Positions 1 to 5,334 are shown, numbered from the stretch's first letter. The stretch: DNA of 9,453 bases from an uncultured Micavibrio sp. (GCA_913057885.1 CAJXOI010000017.1:1-9453); one strand, 5' to 3'. Made by a program: numbers and translations. Notes: generated by a model not told the origin, from the letters alone.

Positions 1-564
1 TGCGCTATCAACAGTATCAACATACATGGTTTGAATGGAATCAATCACCATGATGTCATAGGCTTTTTGCCCTTTTGTATCGGTCATGGATTTTACAATG
101 TCACGTACGTTTGTCGCGCTGGCAAGATCAACCGGGGAGTATTGCAAACCCAAGCGTTTAGCACGGAGTCGCACTTGGTCGACCGCTTCCTCGCCTGATA
201 TGTACGCACACCGTACGTTTTTATTTGAAAGCGTACAGACCAATTGCAACAGGATGGTTGATTTCCCAATACCTGGGTCGCCGCCAATCAATGTGGCTGA
301 ACCAGGCACCAATCCTCCACCCGTAACGCGATCAAATTCATTAATGCCGGATACAGCACGGGGTAGGTCTGGACTTTCGGTTTTTAAATCCTCAAAGGCA
401 ATAACATTGCCTGATTTTGATGTGCCCAATCCCTTTGGTGCGGCCTCTTGCCGTTCTTCGACAATTGTGTTCCATTCGCCGCAGGCCTCGCATCGGCCTT
501 GCCACCGAGGGGACACAGCGCCACAGGCTTGGCAGATAAATTGTGCTTTTGCGGCTTTGGCCAT
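1..564 (-). CDS. radA: DNA repair protein RadA/Sms, N-terminal part (cut by window edge)
   Basis: RadA is a RecA-like ATPase that helps process and migrate recombination intermediates. The 188 codons present show an N-terminal four-cysteine zinc finger (C11, C14, C25, C28), then the P-loop GGDPGIGKST at residues 94-103 (K101 and S102 bind nucleotide) and a Walker B strand DIMVIDS ending near residue 176. The usual length is about 450-460 residues, so roughly 60% lies beyond base 1, including the KNRFG motif and the Lon-like C-terminal domain. The ATG at 564-562 follows AAGGAAAG at good spacing. The gene is divergent from cvpA across a 63-base gap (565-627), where I found no convincing promoter pair. 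Family assignment is firm; only the end is missing. Confidence 0.96.
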   Translation of the reverse strand, partial: MAKAAKAQFICQACGAVSPRWQGRCEACGEWNTIVEERQEAAPKGLGTSKSGNVIAFEDLKTESPDLPRAVSGINEFDRVTGGGLVPGSATLIGGDPGIGKSTILLQLVCTLSNKNVRCAYISGEEAVDQVRLRAKRLGLQYSPVDLASATNVRDIVKSMTDTKGQKAYDIMVIDSIQTMYVDTVDSA

Positions 565-627
565 AAACTTTCCTTCAATCCCTTATTTTTCTTGATTTTA
601 CTATACGGTTTTTTCAAACTGGATGCC

Positions 628-1404
628 ATGGATTTTGCATTGATTCTAGATGTCGTTGTCATCGCAATTTTATTGATTTCATCCGTTGTCGCATTTTTGC
701 GGGGATTTGTCCGTGAAATATTGACCATTATGGGTTTGGCAGGCGCGGCCATGACGTCTTTGGTCGCGGGGCCTGAACTTGCCCCTGGGATTGAAAAATG
801 GTTTTTGGACGGACGTCCCGCGGATACAGAGGATCAATTATGGGGTGTTGTGCCTTATGATATTGCGGCTTTGGTTTTGGCCTATGCAGGATTGTTTATC
901 ATTACATTGATCGTTTTATCGATTTTATCACATTACATTGCCAAATCTGTCCATGCGTTGGGTCTTGGCCCCGTGGACCGGTCATTGGGTGTGATTTTCG
1001 GTGTTGCGCGTGCGCTTTTGCTGATCGGGCTTCTTTATCTTCCCTTTCATATTTTAATGGATGAAAAACAAAAGGAAGAATGGTTTTCAAACTCGCACAG
1101 TTTTAATTATGTTGCCATCACATCGGATTTCATCTTGGGCTTTATTCCAAAATCGTGGGAGCGCAATTTTGAAAAACAAGCAGAAGAAACCGAAGAAGAA
1201 GCAGACCCGTTGCGTGACCTCACAGGTGAAAATGATGATCAACCCATGAATCCCAATATCGGAACTGATGAGGGAGCAGCCGAAGAGACGGACGCAGTTG
1301 GACAACAAAGATCTGTTGAAGGCCAAGCGATTGATATGCTCATCCAGAATCAAGATCGGATTAAAGACCTTATTCAAAGGCAAGGACAGCCCCTCAATGA
1401 ATAA
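628..1404 (+). CDS. cvpA: CvpA family inner-membrane protein with long acidic C-terminal tail
   Basis: CvpA is a small polytopic inner-membrane protein, named for its role in colicin V export and often linked to envelope stress tolerance; its biochemical activity is not settled. The 258-aa product has about four hydrophobic segments (roughly residues 4-23, 31-48, 77-99 and 116-141) and the conserved RGFVRE after the first one (residues 25-30). After about residue 165 the chain becomes a hydrophilic, Glu/Asp-rich tail of about 90 residues, longer than in the 162-aa E. coli protein. The start is the ATG at 628, immediately before the first membrane segment. The open frame extends further upstream but runs into radA on the other strand and has no better start. 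The ribosome-binding site is weak. The gene overlaps the SDR gene by 8 bases, so they are likely co-transcribed. Confidence 0.88.
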   Translation: MDFALILDVVVIAILLISSVVAFLRGFVREILTIMGLAGAAMTSLVAGPELAPGIEKWFLDGRPADTEDQLWGVVPYDIAALVLAYAGLFIITLIVLSILSHYIAKSVHALGLGPVDRSLGVIFGVARALLLIGLLYLPFHILMDEKQKEEWFSNSHSFNYVAITSDFILGFIPKSWERNFEKQAEETEEEADPLRDLTGENDDQPMNPNIGTDEGAAEETDAVGQQRSVEGQAIDMLIQNQDRIKDLIQRQGQPLNE

Positions 1405-2044
1405 ACCGATTACATTGGTCACGGGTGCATCGCGCGGGATTGGGCGCGAGGTATGTGTACAATTGGCCGCCAAGGGACATCATATTGTGGCATTGGCACG
1501 AACGGTCGGCGCTCTTGAGGAATTGGCCGATGCGGTTGGCGATGAGAATATTACACTTATTCCGCAAGATTTAAATGATGGTAAAGCGCTGGAATCGCTA
1601 GGGCCGTTATTATTTGAGAAATTTGGAAGGGTGAATAATTTTGTCGCCAATGCGGGGTTGCTAGGGACACTCAGTCCATTGCATCAAGCCGACCCCGCGC
1701 AATGGAATCAGGTTTTTCAGGTCAATGTCATCGCCAATTTACATTTAATTAGGACCTTGCATCCTTTGCTGACCCAATCTGTGGATGCTCATGCGATTTT
1801 TGTCACATCCAGCGTGGCAAAAAACCCGCGTGCATTTTGGGGTGCATATGCCGCATCAAAGGCCGCCCTTGAAAATATGGTTGAAGGATATGCGCAAGAG
1901 ACGGAGGGAAAGATAAAAGTTTCCATTTTCGACCCCGGAGGCACGGCAACACGTATGCGTGCCTCAGCCTTTCCCGGGGAAGACCCAAAGACATTACCAT
2001 CGGCAAGCGAGACCGCCGCACGATTAGTCAAATTATTCGATTAA
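1397..2044 (+). CDS. SDR-family NAD(P)-dependent oxidoreductase
   Basis: This is a 215-aa classical short-chain dehydrogenase/reductase. The nucleotide-binding motif TGASRGIG lies at residues 9-16, the structural NAG motif at 85-87, Asn110 in VNV, and the catalytic set is Ser138, Tyr151 and Lys155 (YAASK). All catalytic positions are intact, so it should be an active cytoplasmic dehydrogenase; the substrate cannot be told from sequence. At 215 residues it is shorter than the usual 240-260, with a trimmed substrate lid after the PGGTATRM segment. The start is the ATG at 1397, preceded by AAGGACA and overlapping the end of cvpA. Related SDR genes follow purF in many alphaproteobacteria; here it follows cvpA directly. 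It converges on dps with only 6 bases between stops and no visible terminator. Confidence 0.92.
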   Translation: MNKPITLVTGASRGIGREVCVQLAAKGHHIVALARTVGALEELADAVGDENITLIPQDLNDGKALESLGPLLFEKFGRVNNFVANAGLLGTLSPLHQADPAQWNQVFQVNVIANLHLIRTLHPLLTQSVDAHAIFVTSSVAKNPRAFWGAYAASKAALENMVEGYAQETEGKIKVSIFDPGGTATRMRASAFPGEDPKTLPSASETAARLVKLFD

Positions 2045-2050
2045 AATTGT

Positions 2051-2512
2051 CTAAGACGCAGTGGCGTTCAACATCCATGCAGTTTTGTCATGCACGGACT
2101 GACGTTCAATCAACATATCGGCCGTCGCTTCGTCGCCGACTTCCATTGCTTTTTCAATTGCGTTGGCAAGGTGTTTTGACAATGTTTCGTGATCTTTTGC
2201 CAAATCCTTCACCATATCCATCGCCTTCATTTTTTTTGATGACAATTTGAGGTCGGACGGTTTCATGATTTCCGTCACAGTGCTGGGCGCATATTCACCA
2301 AGGGCGCGAATCCGCTCGGCAATATCGTCCATGGCTTCCCACATTTCTGTATATTGCTCTTCGAACATTTTATGCAATGCATCGAAATGCGGCCCCTCCA
2401 CATTCCAGTGATAGGCATGGGTTTTGAAATAAAGCGTAAAGGTGTCGCCCAAAATGTGTTGTAACTCTTCTATCACCTGTTTGGTATGATTTTTCTTCAT
2501 ATATGTCGGCAT
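2051..2512 (-). CDS. dps: Dps family DNA-binding ferritin-like protein
   Basis: Dps forms a dodecameric shell that oxidises Fe(II) with hydrogen peroxide, stores iron and protects DNA. The 153-aa product carries the inter-subunit ferroxidase residues with the family spacing: His35, His47, Glu51, Asp62 and Glu66, aligning with E. coli His51, His63, Asp67, Asp78 and Glu82. The surrounding YHWNV and DDIAERIRALG signatures are clear. The N-terminal tail is short, so DNA binding through a long lysine-rich tail, as in E. coli, is less certain. I chose the ATG at 2512 because AAAGGA sits 7 bases upstream; the frame stays open to 2533 without a better site. It is the last of three minus-strand genes but probably has its own promoter at 2537-2566. 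Confidence 0.95.
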   Translation of the reverse strand: MPTYMKKNHTKQVIEELQHILGDTFTLYFKTHAYHWNVEGPHFDALHKMFEEQYTEMWEAMDDIAERIRALGEYAPSTVTEIMKPSDLKLSSKKMKAMDMVKDLAKDHETLSKHLANAIEKAMEVGDEATADMLIERQSVHDKTAWMLNATAS

Positions 2513-2531
2513 AATTAATCCTTTCATTTTC

Positions 2532-2566
2532 ACGCTATTATATAGCGTAATTAGTCACCTTTTCCA
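2532..2566 (-). promoter_or_regulatory. Likely dps promoter with palindromic operator over the -10
   Basis: On the minus strand a perfect TATAAT (2542-2537) lies 24-25 bases upstream of the dps start. It sits in the centre of the inverted repeat ACGCTAT-N3-ATAGCGT (2532-2548). A weak -35, TGGAAA, lies 18 bases further up. Because the palindrome covers the -10, a dimeric repressor bound there would block transcription, which suits an iron- or oxidative-stress-controlled gene. There is no U-tract after the repeat on either strand, so it is not an intrinsic terminator. The cognate regulator is unknown. Confidence 0.5.
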
Positions 2567-2856
2567 GTGTCATCCGTGGGCGGTTTGGGTGTGCGGTTAT
2601 TCAAACTCGGGCTGCGGACGCTGTTACCGCTAGGGCTCATGCCCGGGACGGACATGGCCGGCCCTTCGTATTTTGGCGCATTGGATAATTGAACCGCCAA
2701 TTCCTGTTTTAATTGTGGTGCCAATTGTAATACCGCGGGGGACACGCCACGCAATGTGCCTGAGCTATCGTTCTCAACGCCCAAATCATCGCGGTGCAAT
2801 GGTTGTCCTGAGACAACGGACTTTAACCAATGCTCTGCCTGTTGAATATCACTCAT
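2551..2856 (-). CDS. Hypothetical protein, disordered Pro/Ser/Asn-rich C-terminus
   Basis: This 101-aa protein is not one I recognise. The first 25 residues look helical (QQAEHWLKSVV); a middle segment around residues 38-60 is Leu/Gln-rich and probably helical. From about residue 62 the chain is rich in Pro, Ser, Gly and Asn and ends in charged residues, so it is likely disordered. There is no signal peptide or membrane segment. I chose the ATG at 2856 over one at 2862 because AGGAG lies 7 bases upstream of the former but only 1 base from the latter. This start gives an ATGA overlap with the upstream gene, so the pair is translationally coupled and probably works together. Confidence 0.7.
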   Translation of the reverse strand: MSDIQQAEHWLKSVVSGQPLHRDDLGVENDSSGTLRGVSPAVLQLAPQLKQELAVQLSNAPKYEGPAMSVPGMSPSGNSVRSPSLNNRTPKPPTDDTGKGD

Positions 2857-3158
2857 GCCCATTCTCCTACATCAGGTGCATTGGCCATGTTCAGGTGCAT
2901 CAGTGGAATGCGGTACGCTTCGTGAATATGTTTGCGGTCTGTGCCAATCACATAGAGGTGCGACCGGTTATTGAGGAAGCTCGTCAATTCTTCGCTAACG
3001 GGGATGTTGAGGGGCATGGAATCCATGGTTTCACCAAATTCCAATGAAATCAACCCTGTTTCATGGTCAAAAAGGGCGGCCGTGACACGCGATTCAAACT
3101 TTCCCGTGCTGACGATACCCACGTCCTGATCTTTGCTGACCAATAAATCAATATTCAT
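2853..3158 (-). CDS. Hypothetical 101-aa protein coupled to the next gene
   Basis: I do not recognise this family. The 101-aa product alternates short beta-like stretches (MNIDLLVS, VGIVSTG, LISLEFGE, SHLYVIGTD), suggesting a small beta-rich fold, with no membrane segment, no cysteine and no evident catalytic motif. It ends in the ATGA that starts the next gene, and lies 42 bases after the CDPS stop on the same strand. Those 42 bases hold TATTAT as a possible -10 but no clear -35 and no terminator, so read-through from the CDPS transcript is possible. The start is the only good ATG at the head of the frame; its Shine-Dalgarno match (AAAGGG) is too close to be ideal. Function unknown. Confidence 0.7.
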   Translation of the reverse strand: MNIDLLVSKDQDVGIVSTGKFESRVTAALFDHETGLISLEFGETMDSMPLNIPVSEELTSFLNNRSHLYVIGTDRKHIHEAYRIPLMHLNMANAPDVGEWA

Positions 3159-3200
3159 GCCCTTTATGATAATACAGCATCAGAATAAAGAAAGAGTAAA

Positions 3201-3884
3201 TTACGCGGCTAAAGGTGTGATGTCTGTCTCATATAGGCAGAGGCGGATATGGCCAAAATTTTCTAAGCCGCTTGGCGCATCTTTCACCTTACCCTCACGG
3301 ACAACACGAAAACATTCTAGCTGTTTTCCGGGATAGACATTTACAATATCTGTATATTCACGCGCCAAAAGAGTATGGCATGCAATTTCCTCAATTAAGT
3401 AGGCTACGCTGGATTTTAAAAATCTATGGTGCATACCATCAACATCTTTATTATATCGACGTTTATAATAATTCCTAATATCTACCATAACGGCTTCATG
3501 AAAGACGTCGTTTGTGACAAAAAGATCATAAAAATTATCATATAAAGACTGAAAATCTTCATGCTTAAGCCAATTTTCCCACCTTACAATTTTATAAGGT
3601 ATGTTTATTTTGTCTAAAATAGCTTGATTTTCTTCGATCCATCTATCGCCCTCTAACTGCGCTTTAAAAAAAGCTTCAGTACGACTAAGGCCTAATGACA
3701 TGTAATGGTGCGAGTAAAGTGTATCTGAGAGATCAATAAGAAGATTATTGAAATTTTGATTAATATATTCAATAACGGCGCTGAGCTTTTCACCAGAGTG
3801 GTTTGTGCTATGTAAGCTAACACCGAGACAACATGTTTTAATGTGACGAAATGCGAAAACATTTTTTGGCTTCACTTTTACCAT
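3201..3884 (-). CDS. tRNA-dependent cyclodipeptide synthase (CDPS), likely XYP subfamily
   Basis: CDPSs take two aminoacyl-tRNAs and form a cyclic dipeptide (diketopiperazine) by ping-pong catalysis on an active-site serine, in the cytoplasm. The 227-aa length fits the family (about 220-250). Seen in the sequence: LGVSLHS near the N-terminus with Ser23 at the nucleophile position (AlbC Ser37); the segment DLSDTLYSHH at residues 51-60; Tyr162 and Glu166 in YLIEE matching AlbC Tyr178 and Glu182; and Tyr184-Pro185 in VNVYP matching Tyr202 and the next residue. Ser26 occupies the AlbC Asn40 position, so the signature reads X-Y-P. The ATG at 3884 follows GGAGG by 10 bases and overlaps the regulator's stop by 7 bases. 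There is no oxidase, P450 or methyltransferase beside it. I recognised the family by motif, not by search; the product is unknown. Confidence 0.85.
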   Translation of the reverse strand: MVKVKPKNVFAFRHIKTCCLGVSLHSTNHSGEKLSAVIEYINQNFNNLLIDLSDTLYSHHYMSLGLSRTEAFFKAQLEGDRWIEENQAILDKINIPYKIVRWENWLKHEDFQSLYDNFYDLFVTNDVFHEAVMVDIRNYYKRRYNKDVDGMHHRFLKSSVAYLIEEIACHTLLAREYTDIVNVYPGKQLECFRVVREGKVKDAPSGLENFGHIRLCLYETDITPLAA

Positions 3885-4531
3885 TTGTATTTTTCCTCCG
3901 CAGTTGAATGTGTTGGAGTTTTAGAGATTGACCAAATAAACTCAAAAATGCGTTTATTTTCTTCGGCGATATTTTGGTCTTTGATGATAACGACGCGTGG
4001 AACGCCCCTCCATGACATCAAATAAGCTGTCTTATCGGAAAAAATGGCTTTTACATCCCCATCCACAAAAAGCGCATCGTTCATCCATCTGTATTCTGCA
4101 AGCGGACCCATGATATGTGTATCACCATCCTTAATGAGAGAACGCATTGTTATGCCTGCTGCACGCATAGCATTAAATTTATCAATGATGATTTTAGGTG
4201 ATCGGCGCTCGTCTGATGCACTGAATAAAATTTCCCCTTTGGTTTCCGCAAGTTCTATGTATGCATCATCCATAAGGCGCACATAGCAATCTTCACCTTC
4301 GTAAATATCGATAACTTTATTGATTTGACGCGCTCCACCTTGAATGAATTCTATGTTCTCAGCATTCATGGATTTGACAAGTGCTTTACGTATCTCATCT
4401 TTAACACCCATCAAATCTTTTTCAATGCGGATGACGGAGGGTTTAGACACGCCGGCACGCTCGGCAAGGTCGGCTTGGGACCATCCCAGTAATTGGCGTG
4501 CCGCCGCAATTTGTTTTCCGTCTGTAAGCAT
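3878..4531 (-). CDS. XRE-type HTH regulator with C-terminal putative sensor domain
   Basis: This is a probable DNA-binding regulator of 217 aa. Residues 5-40 form a Cro/C1-type helix-turn-helix (IAAARQLLGWSQADLAERAG, then VSKPSVIRIE as the recognition helix region). Residues of about 75-205 are a separate alpha/beta domain. Its last part (conserved-looking SDKTAYLMSW, VVIIKD, then a helix with FEFIW) resembles the C-terminal effector region of TrmB-like and PLD-like regulators; this is a resemblance from memory, not a search. The ATG at 4531 is used; an in-frame TTG at 4537 is possible, and neither has a strong ribosome site. The gene overlaps the CDPS gene by 7 bases, so it most likely controls that operon and perhaps the divergent gene at 4705. 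Confidence 0.85.
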   Translation of the reverse strand: MLTDGKQIAAARQLLGWSQADLAERAGVSKPSVIRIEKDLMGVKDEIRKALVKSMNAENIEFIQGGARQINKVIDIYEGEDCYVRLMDDAYIELAETKGEILFSASDERRSPKIIIDKFNAMRAAGITMRSLIKDGDTHIMGPLAEYRWMNDALFVDGDVKAIFSDKTAYLMSWRGVPRVVIIKDQNIAEENKRIFEFIWSISKTPTHSTAEEKYKW

Positions 4532-4572
4532 TTTCAATCTAAGTCTTTGTTTTTATTAAAAACCATTATTTA

Positions 4573-4612
4573 TTCTTAAGACTTTCTTAACTATTCTGAT
4601 AGAAAAAGTCAA
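4573..4612 (-). promoter_or_regulatory. Possible promoter/operator for the regulator-CDPS operon
   Basis: The AT-rich stretch upstream of the regulator holds TTGACT on the minus strand (4612-4607), a possible -35. The matching -10 is poor (TTAAGA, 16 bases on). On the plus strand TTCTTAA occurs twice, at 4573-4579 and 4584-4590, exactly 11 bp (one helical turn) apart, followed by the inverted repeat CTAT-N4-ATAG at 4591-4602. Such in-phase repeats could be the binding site of the adjacent XRE regulator. This is inference. Confidence 0.3.
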
Positions 4613-4640
4613 CATATTTTTATTTTTTGTAAATTTTTTG

Positions 4641-4670
4641 TTGACAATGTATTACGTAAAAAGTTATAAC
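4641..4670 (+). promoter_or_regulatory. Strong sigma-70-like promoter for the 64-aa gene, palindrome in spacer
   Basis: TTGACA (4641-4646) and TATAAC (4665-4670) are separated by 18 bases. The expected transcript start is near 4677, leaving a leader of about 28 nt before the ATG at 4705. The spacer contains the perfect palindrome TTACGTAA (4652-4659), a plausible operator between the core elements. It is the best promoter match in the window. Confidence 0.65.
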
Positions 4671-4704
4671 CTTATTTAACGAAATAAATACGGAAGAACA
4701 GACG

Positions 4705-4899
4705 ATGCAACACGCACCAGATATGACTGAAGAGAGAGTTTTCGACCAAGATGTCAAAACCATGTCTTATGAAGAACTGATGGCGACGATTCGTTATTTA
4801 GATGAGGAGCGCGCACGCCTGTCTCATAATATCCGCGGCCATAATGATCAGGATGATCATAACAAAGAAGAGGAAACACTGTTAAAACGAGCGGCATAA
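4705..4899 (+). CDS. Hypothetical 64-aa charged helical protein
   Basis: This 64-aa protein is unfamiliar to me. It is very hydrophilic, with long runs of Glu, Asp, Arg and Lys, no cysteine and no membrane segment. Residues of about 20-42 (SYEELMATIRYLDEERARL) should form an amphipathic helix, and the stretch after it is His/Asp/Asn-rich. The ATG is preceded by GGAAG at 8 bases and by a near-consensus promoter at 4641-4670, which is good support for a real gene despite its size. It is transcribed away from the XRE regulator and may share control with it. The noncoding stretch after its stop contains a long stem-loop and terminator-like hairpins. Confidence 0.65.
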   Translation: MQHAPDMTEERVFDQDVKTMSYEELMATIRYLDEERARLSHNIRGHNDQDDHNKEEETLLKRAA

Positions 4900-4908
4900 A
4901 AATATAAC

Positions 4909-4994
4909 GTCATTTTGGGTGGGGTGTTCGTACTCTGATAATGTTCTTCCCCACTGACATACCAAAAAGATGCGGGCATCCCTCCCAAGATGAC
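4909..4994. repeat. 86-base imperfect stem-loop (REP/MITE-like or structured RNA)
   Basis: GTCATTTTGGGTGGGGTG (4909-4926) pairs with CATCCCTCCCAAGATGAC (4977-4994) over 18 positions. There are fifteen Watson-Crick pairs, two G-U pairs and one U-U mismatch on the plus-strand RNA. Inside the 50-base loop, CCCCAC (4949-4954) can compete for GTGGGG (4919-4924), so two mutually exclusive folds are possible. G-U compensation favours an RNA read from the plus strand, as a 3' UTR or small RNA. Terminal repeats beginning GTCATYTTGGG also recall dispersed palindromic elements. I see no target-site duplication. It matches no RNA family I can name. Confidence 0.45.
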
Positions 4995-5112
4995 AAACTC
5001 CTTTTCATTACCCTATAAAAAAATCGCTCTGATTCGTTCAGGGATATTTTTTTTAATCTGTTTATCAATATTTTCCTCTTGCAATGACCTGGGCGAATAT
5101 GGCGTGGTGTAA
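4990..5112 (+). CDS. Possible 40-aa small lipoprotein (weak)
   Basis: A 40-codon frame starting at the ATG of 4990 encodes a basic n-region (YKKIALIR), a hydrophobic core (IFFLICLSIF) and SSC, resembling a lipoprotein signal with Cys30 as the lipidated residue. A 10-residue mature peptide would remain. Against it: no Shine-Dalgarno lies upstream, the start is inside the arm of the 4909-4994 stem-loop, the -3 lipobox residue would be Phe, and a T-rich stretch easily gives hydrophobic codons by chance. It also contains the terminator-like hairpin at 5027-5054; the two readings conflict. Confidence 0.2.
   Translation: MTNSFSLPYKKIALIRSGIFFLICLSIFSSCNDLGEYGVV
5027..5054 (+). terminator. Probable intrinsic terminator after the 64-aa gene
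   Basis: CTCTGA (5027-5032), a 5-base loop TTCGT and TCAGGG (5038-5043) form a 6-bp stem with one T-G pair. ATA and eight consecutive T residues (5047-5054) follow. It lies about 130 bases after the 64-aa gene's stop and would end that transcript, or a small RNA containing the 4909-4994 stem-loop. The stem is short, so strength is uncertain. Confidence 0.45.
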
Positions 5113-5128
5113 AGAAGCATTATTCATC

Positions 5129-5160
5129 TCCCCTATACCACTGGGGATAAAATTTTTTTT
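5129..5160 (+). terminator. Second terminator-like hairpin upstream of nrdA
   Basis: TCCCC (5129-5133) and GGGGA (5143-5147) flank a 9-base loop, with eight T residues at 5153-5160 after a 5-base gap. The stem is only 5 bp and the T-tract is offset, so it may be a weak backup terminator insulating nrdA from upstream transcription. Confidence 0.3.
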
Positions 5161-5194
5161 AAATCCGATTGTGGCGGAATTGCGGCATTTAGCC

Positions 5195-5203
5195 TGTGCA
5201 TAA
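5195..5203 (-). promoter_or_regulatory. DnaA box upstream of nrdA
   Basis: TGTGCATAA on the plus strand is TTATGCACA on the minus strand, a full match to the DnaA box TTATNCACA, 169 bases before the nrdA start. A one-mismatch copy (TGGGGATAA) lies at 5142-5150. DnaA control of nrd genes is known in E. coli; the link here is inference from position and match. Confidence 0.5.
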
Positions 5204-5245
5204 CGTGAAAAATCGCAATTTAGGATTATTGTCCTCTGGACGTTA

Positions 5246-5261
5246 ACACAAGATATAGTAC
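5246..5261. promoter_or_regulatory. NrdR box 1 (distal)
   Basis: ACACAAGATATAGTAC matches 13 of 16 positions of the NrdR-box consensus ACACWATATMTWGTGT. NrdR is the (d)ATP-sensing zinc-finger/ATP-cone repressor of ribonucleotide reductase genes and normally binds paired boxes. It lies 73 bp upstream of box 2, close to seven helical turns, so both would face the same side of the DNA. Confidence 0.55.
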
Positions 5262-5318
5262 CATTATATGTATTGAGGCACTAGGGATTGTGTTTTCGCA
5301 CTTTAAATGTCCCGCCCC

Positions 5319-5334
5319 ACAGAATATATAGTAT
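5319..5334. promoter_or_regulatory. NrdR box 2 overlapping the nrdA promoter
   Basis: ACAGAATATATAGTAT matches 14 of 16 positions of the NrdR-box consensus. It contains the only good -10-like sequences (TATATA/TATAGT) close to the gene, 38-53 bases before the nrdA start, so bound NrdR would block RNA polymerase directly. The -35 is not clear (TTAAAT near 5303-5308). Confidence 0.6.

Noticed and set aside
448..627. Upstream extension of the cvpA frame
   Set aside because: It is antisense to the radA zinc-finger region, lacks the hydrophobic pattern of CvpA, and the ATG at 628 sits right at the first membrane segment.
2532..2548. Reading the palindrome before dps as a terminator of the upstream gene
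   Set aside because: The stem is 7 bp and AT-rich, with no T-run following on either strand, and it contains a perfect -10 box.
4941..5016. 25-codon plus-strand ORF inside the 4909-4994 stem-loop
   Set aside because: No ribosome site, no recognisable feature, and it lies in the loop and arm of a palindrome.
5261..5276. Possible third NrdR box between the two accepted ones
   Set aside because: Only 11 of 16 positions match and the sequence is AT-rich, so this is close to background.
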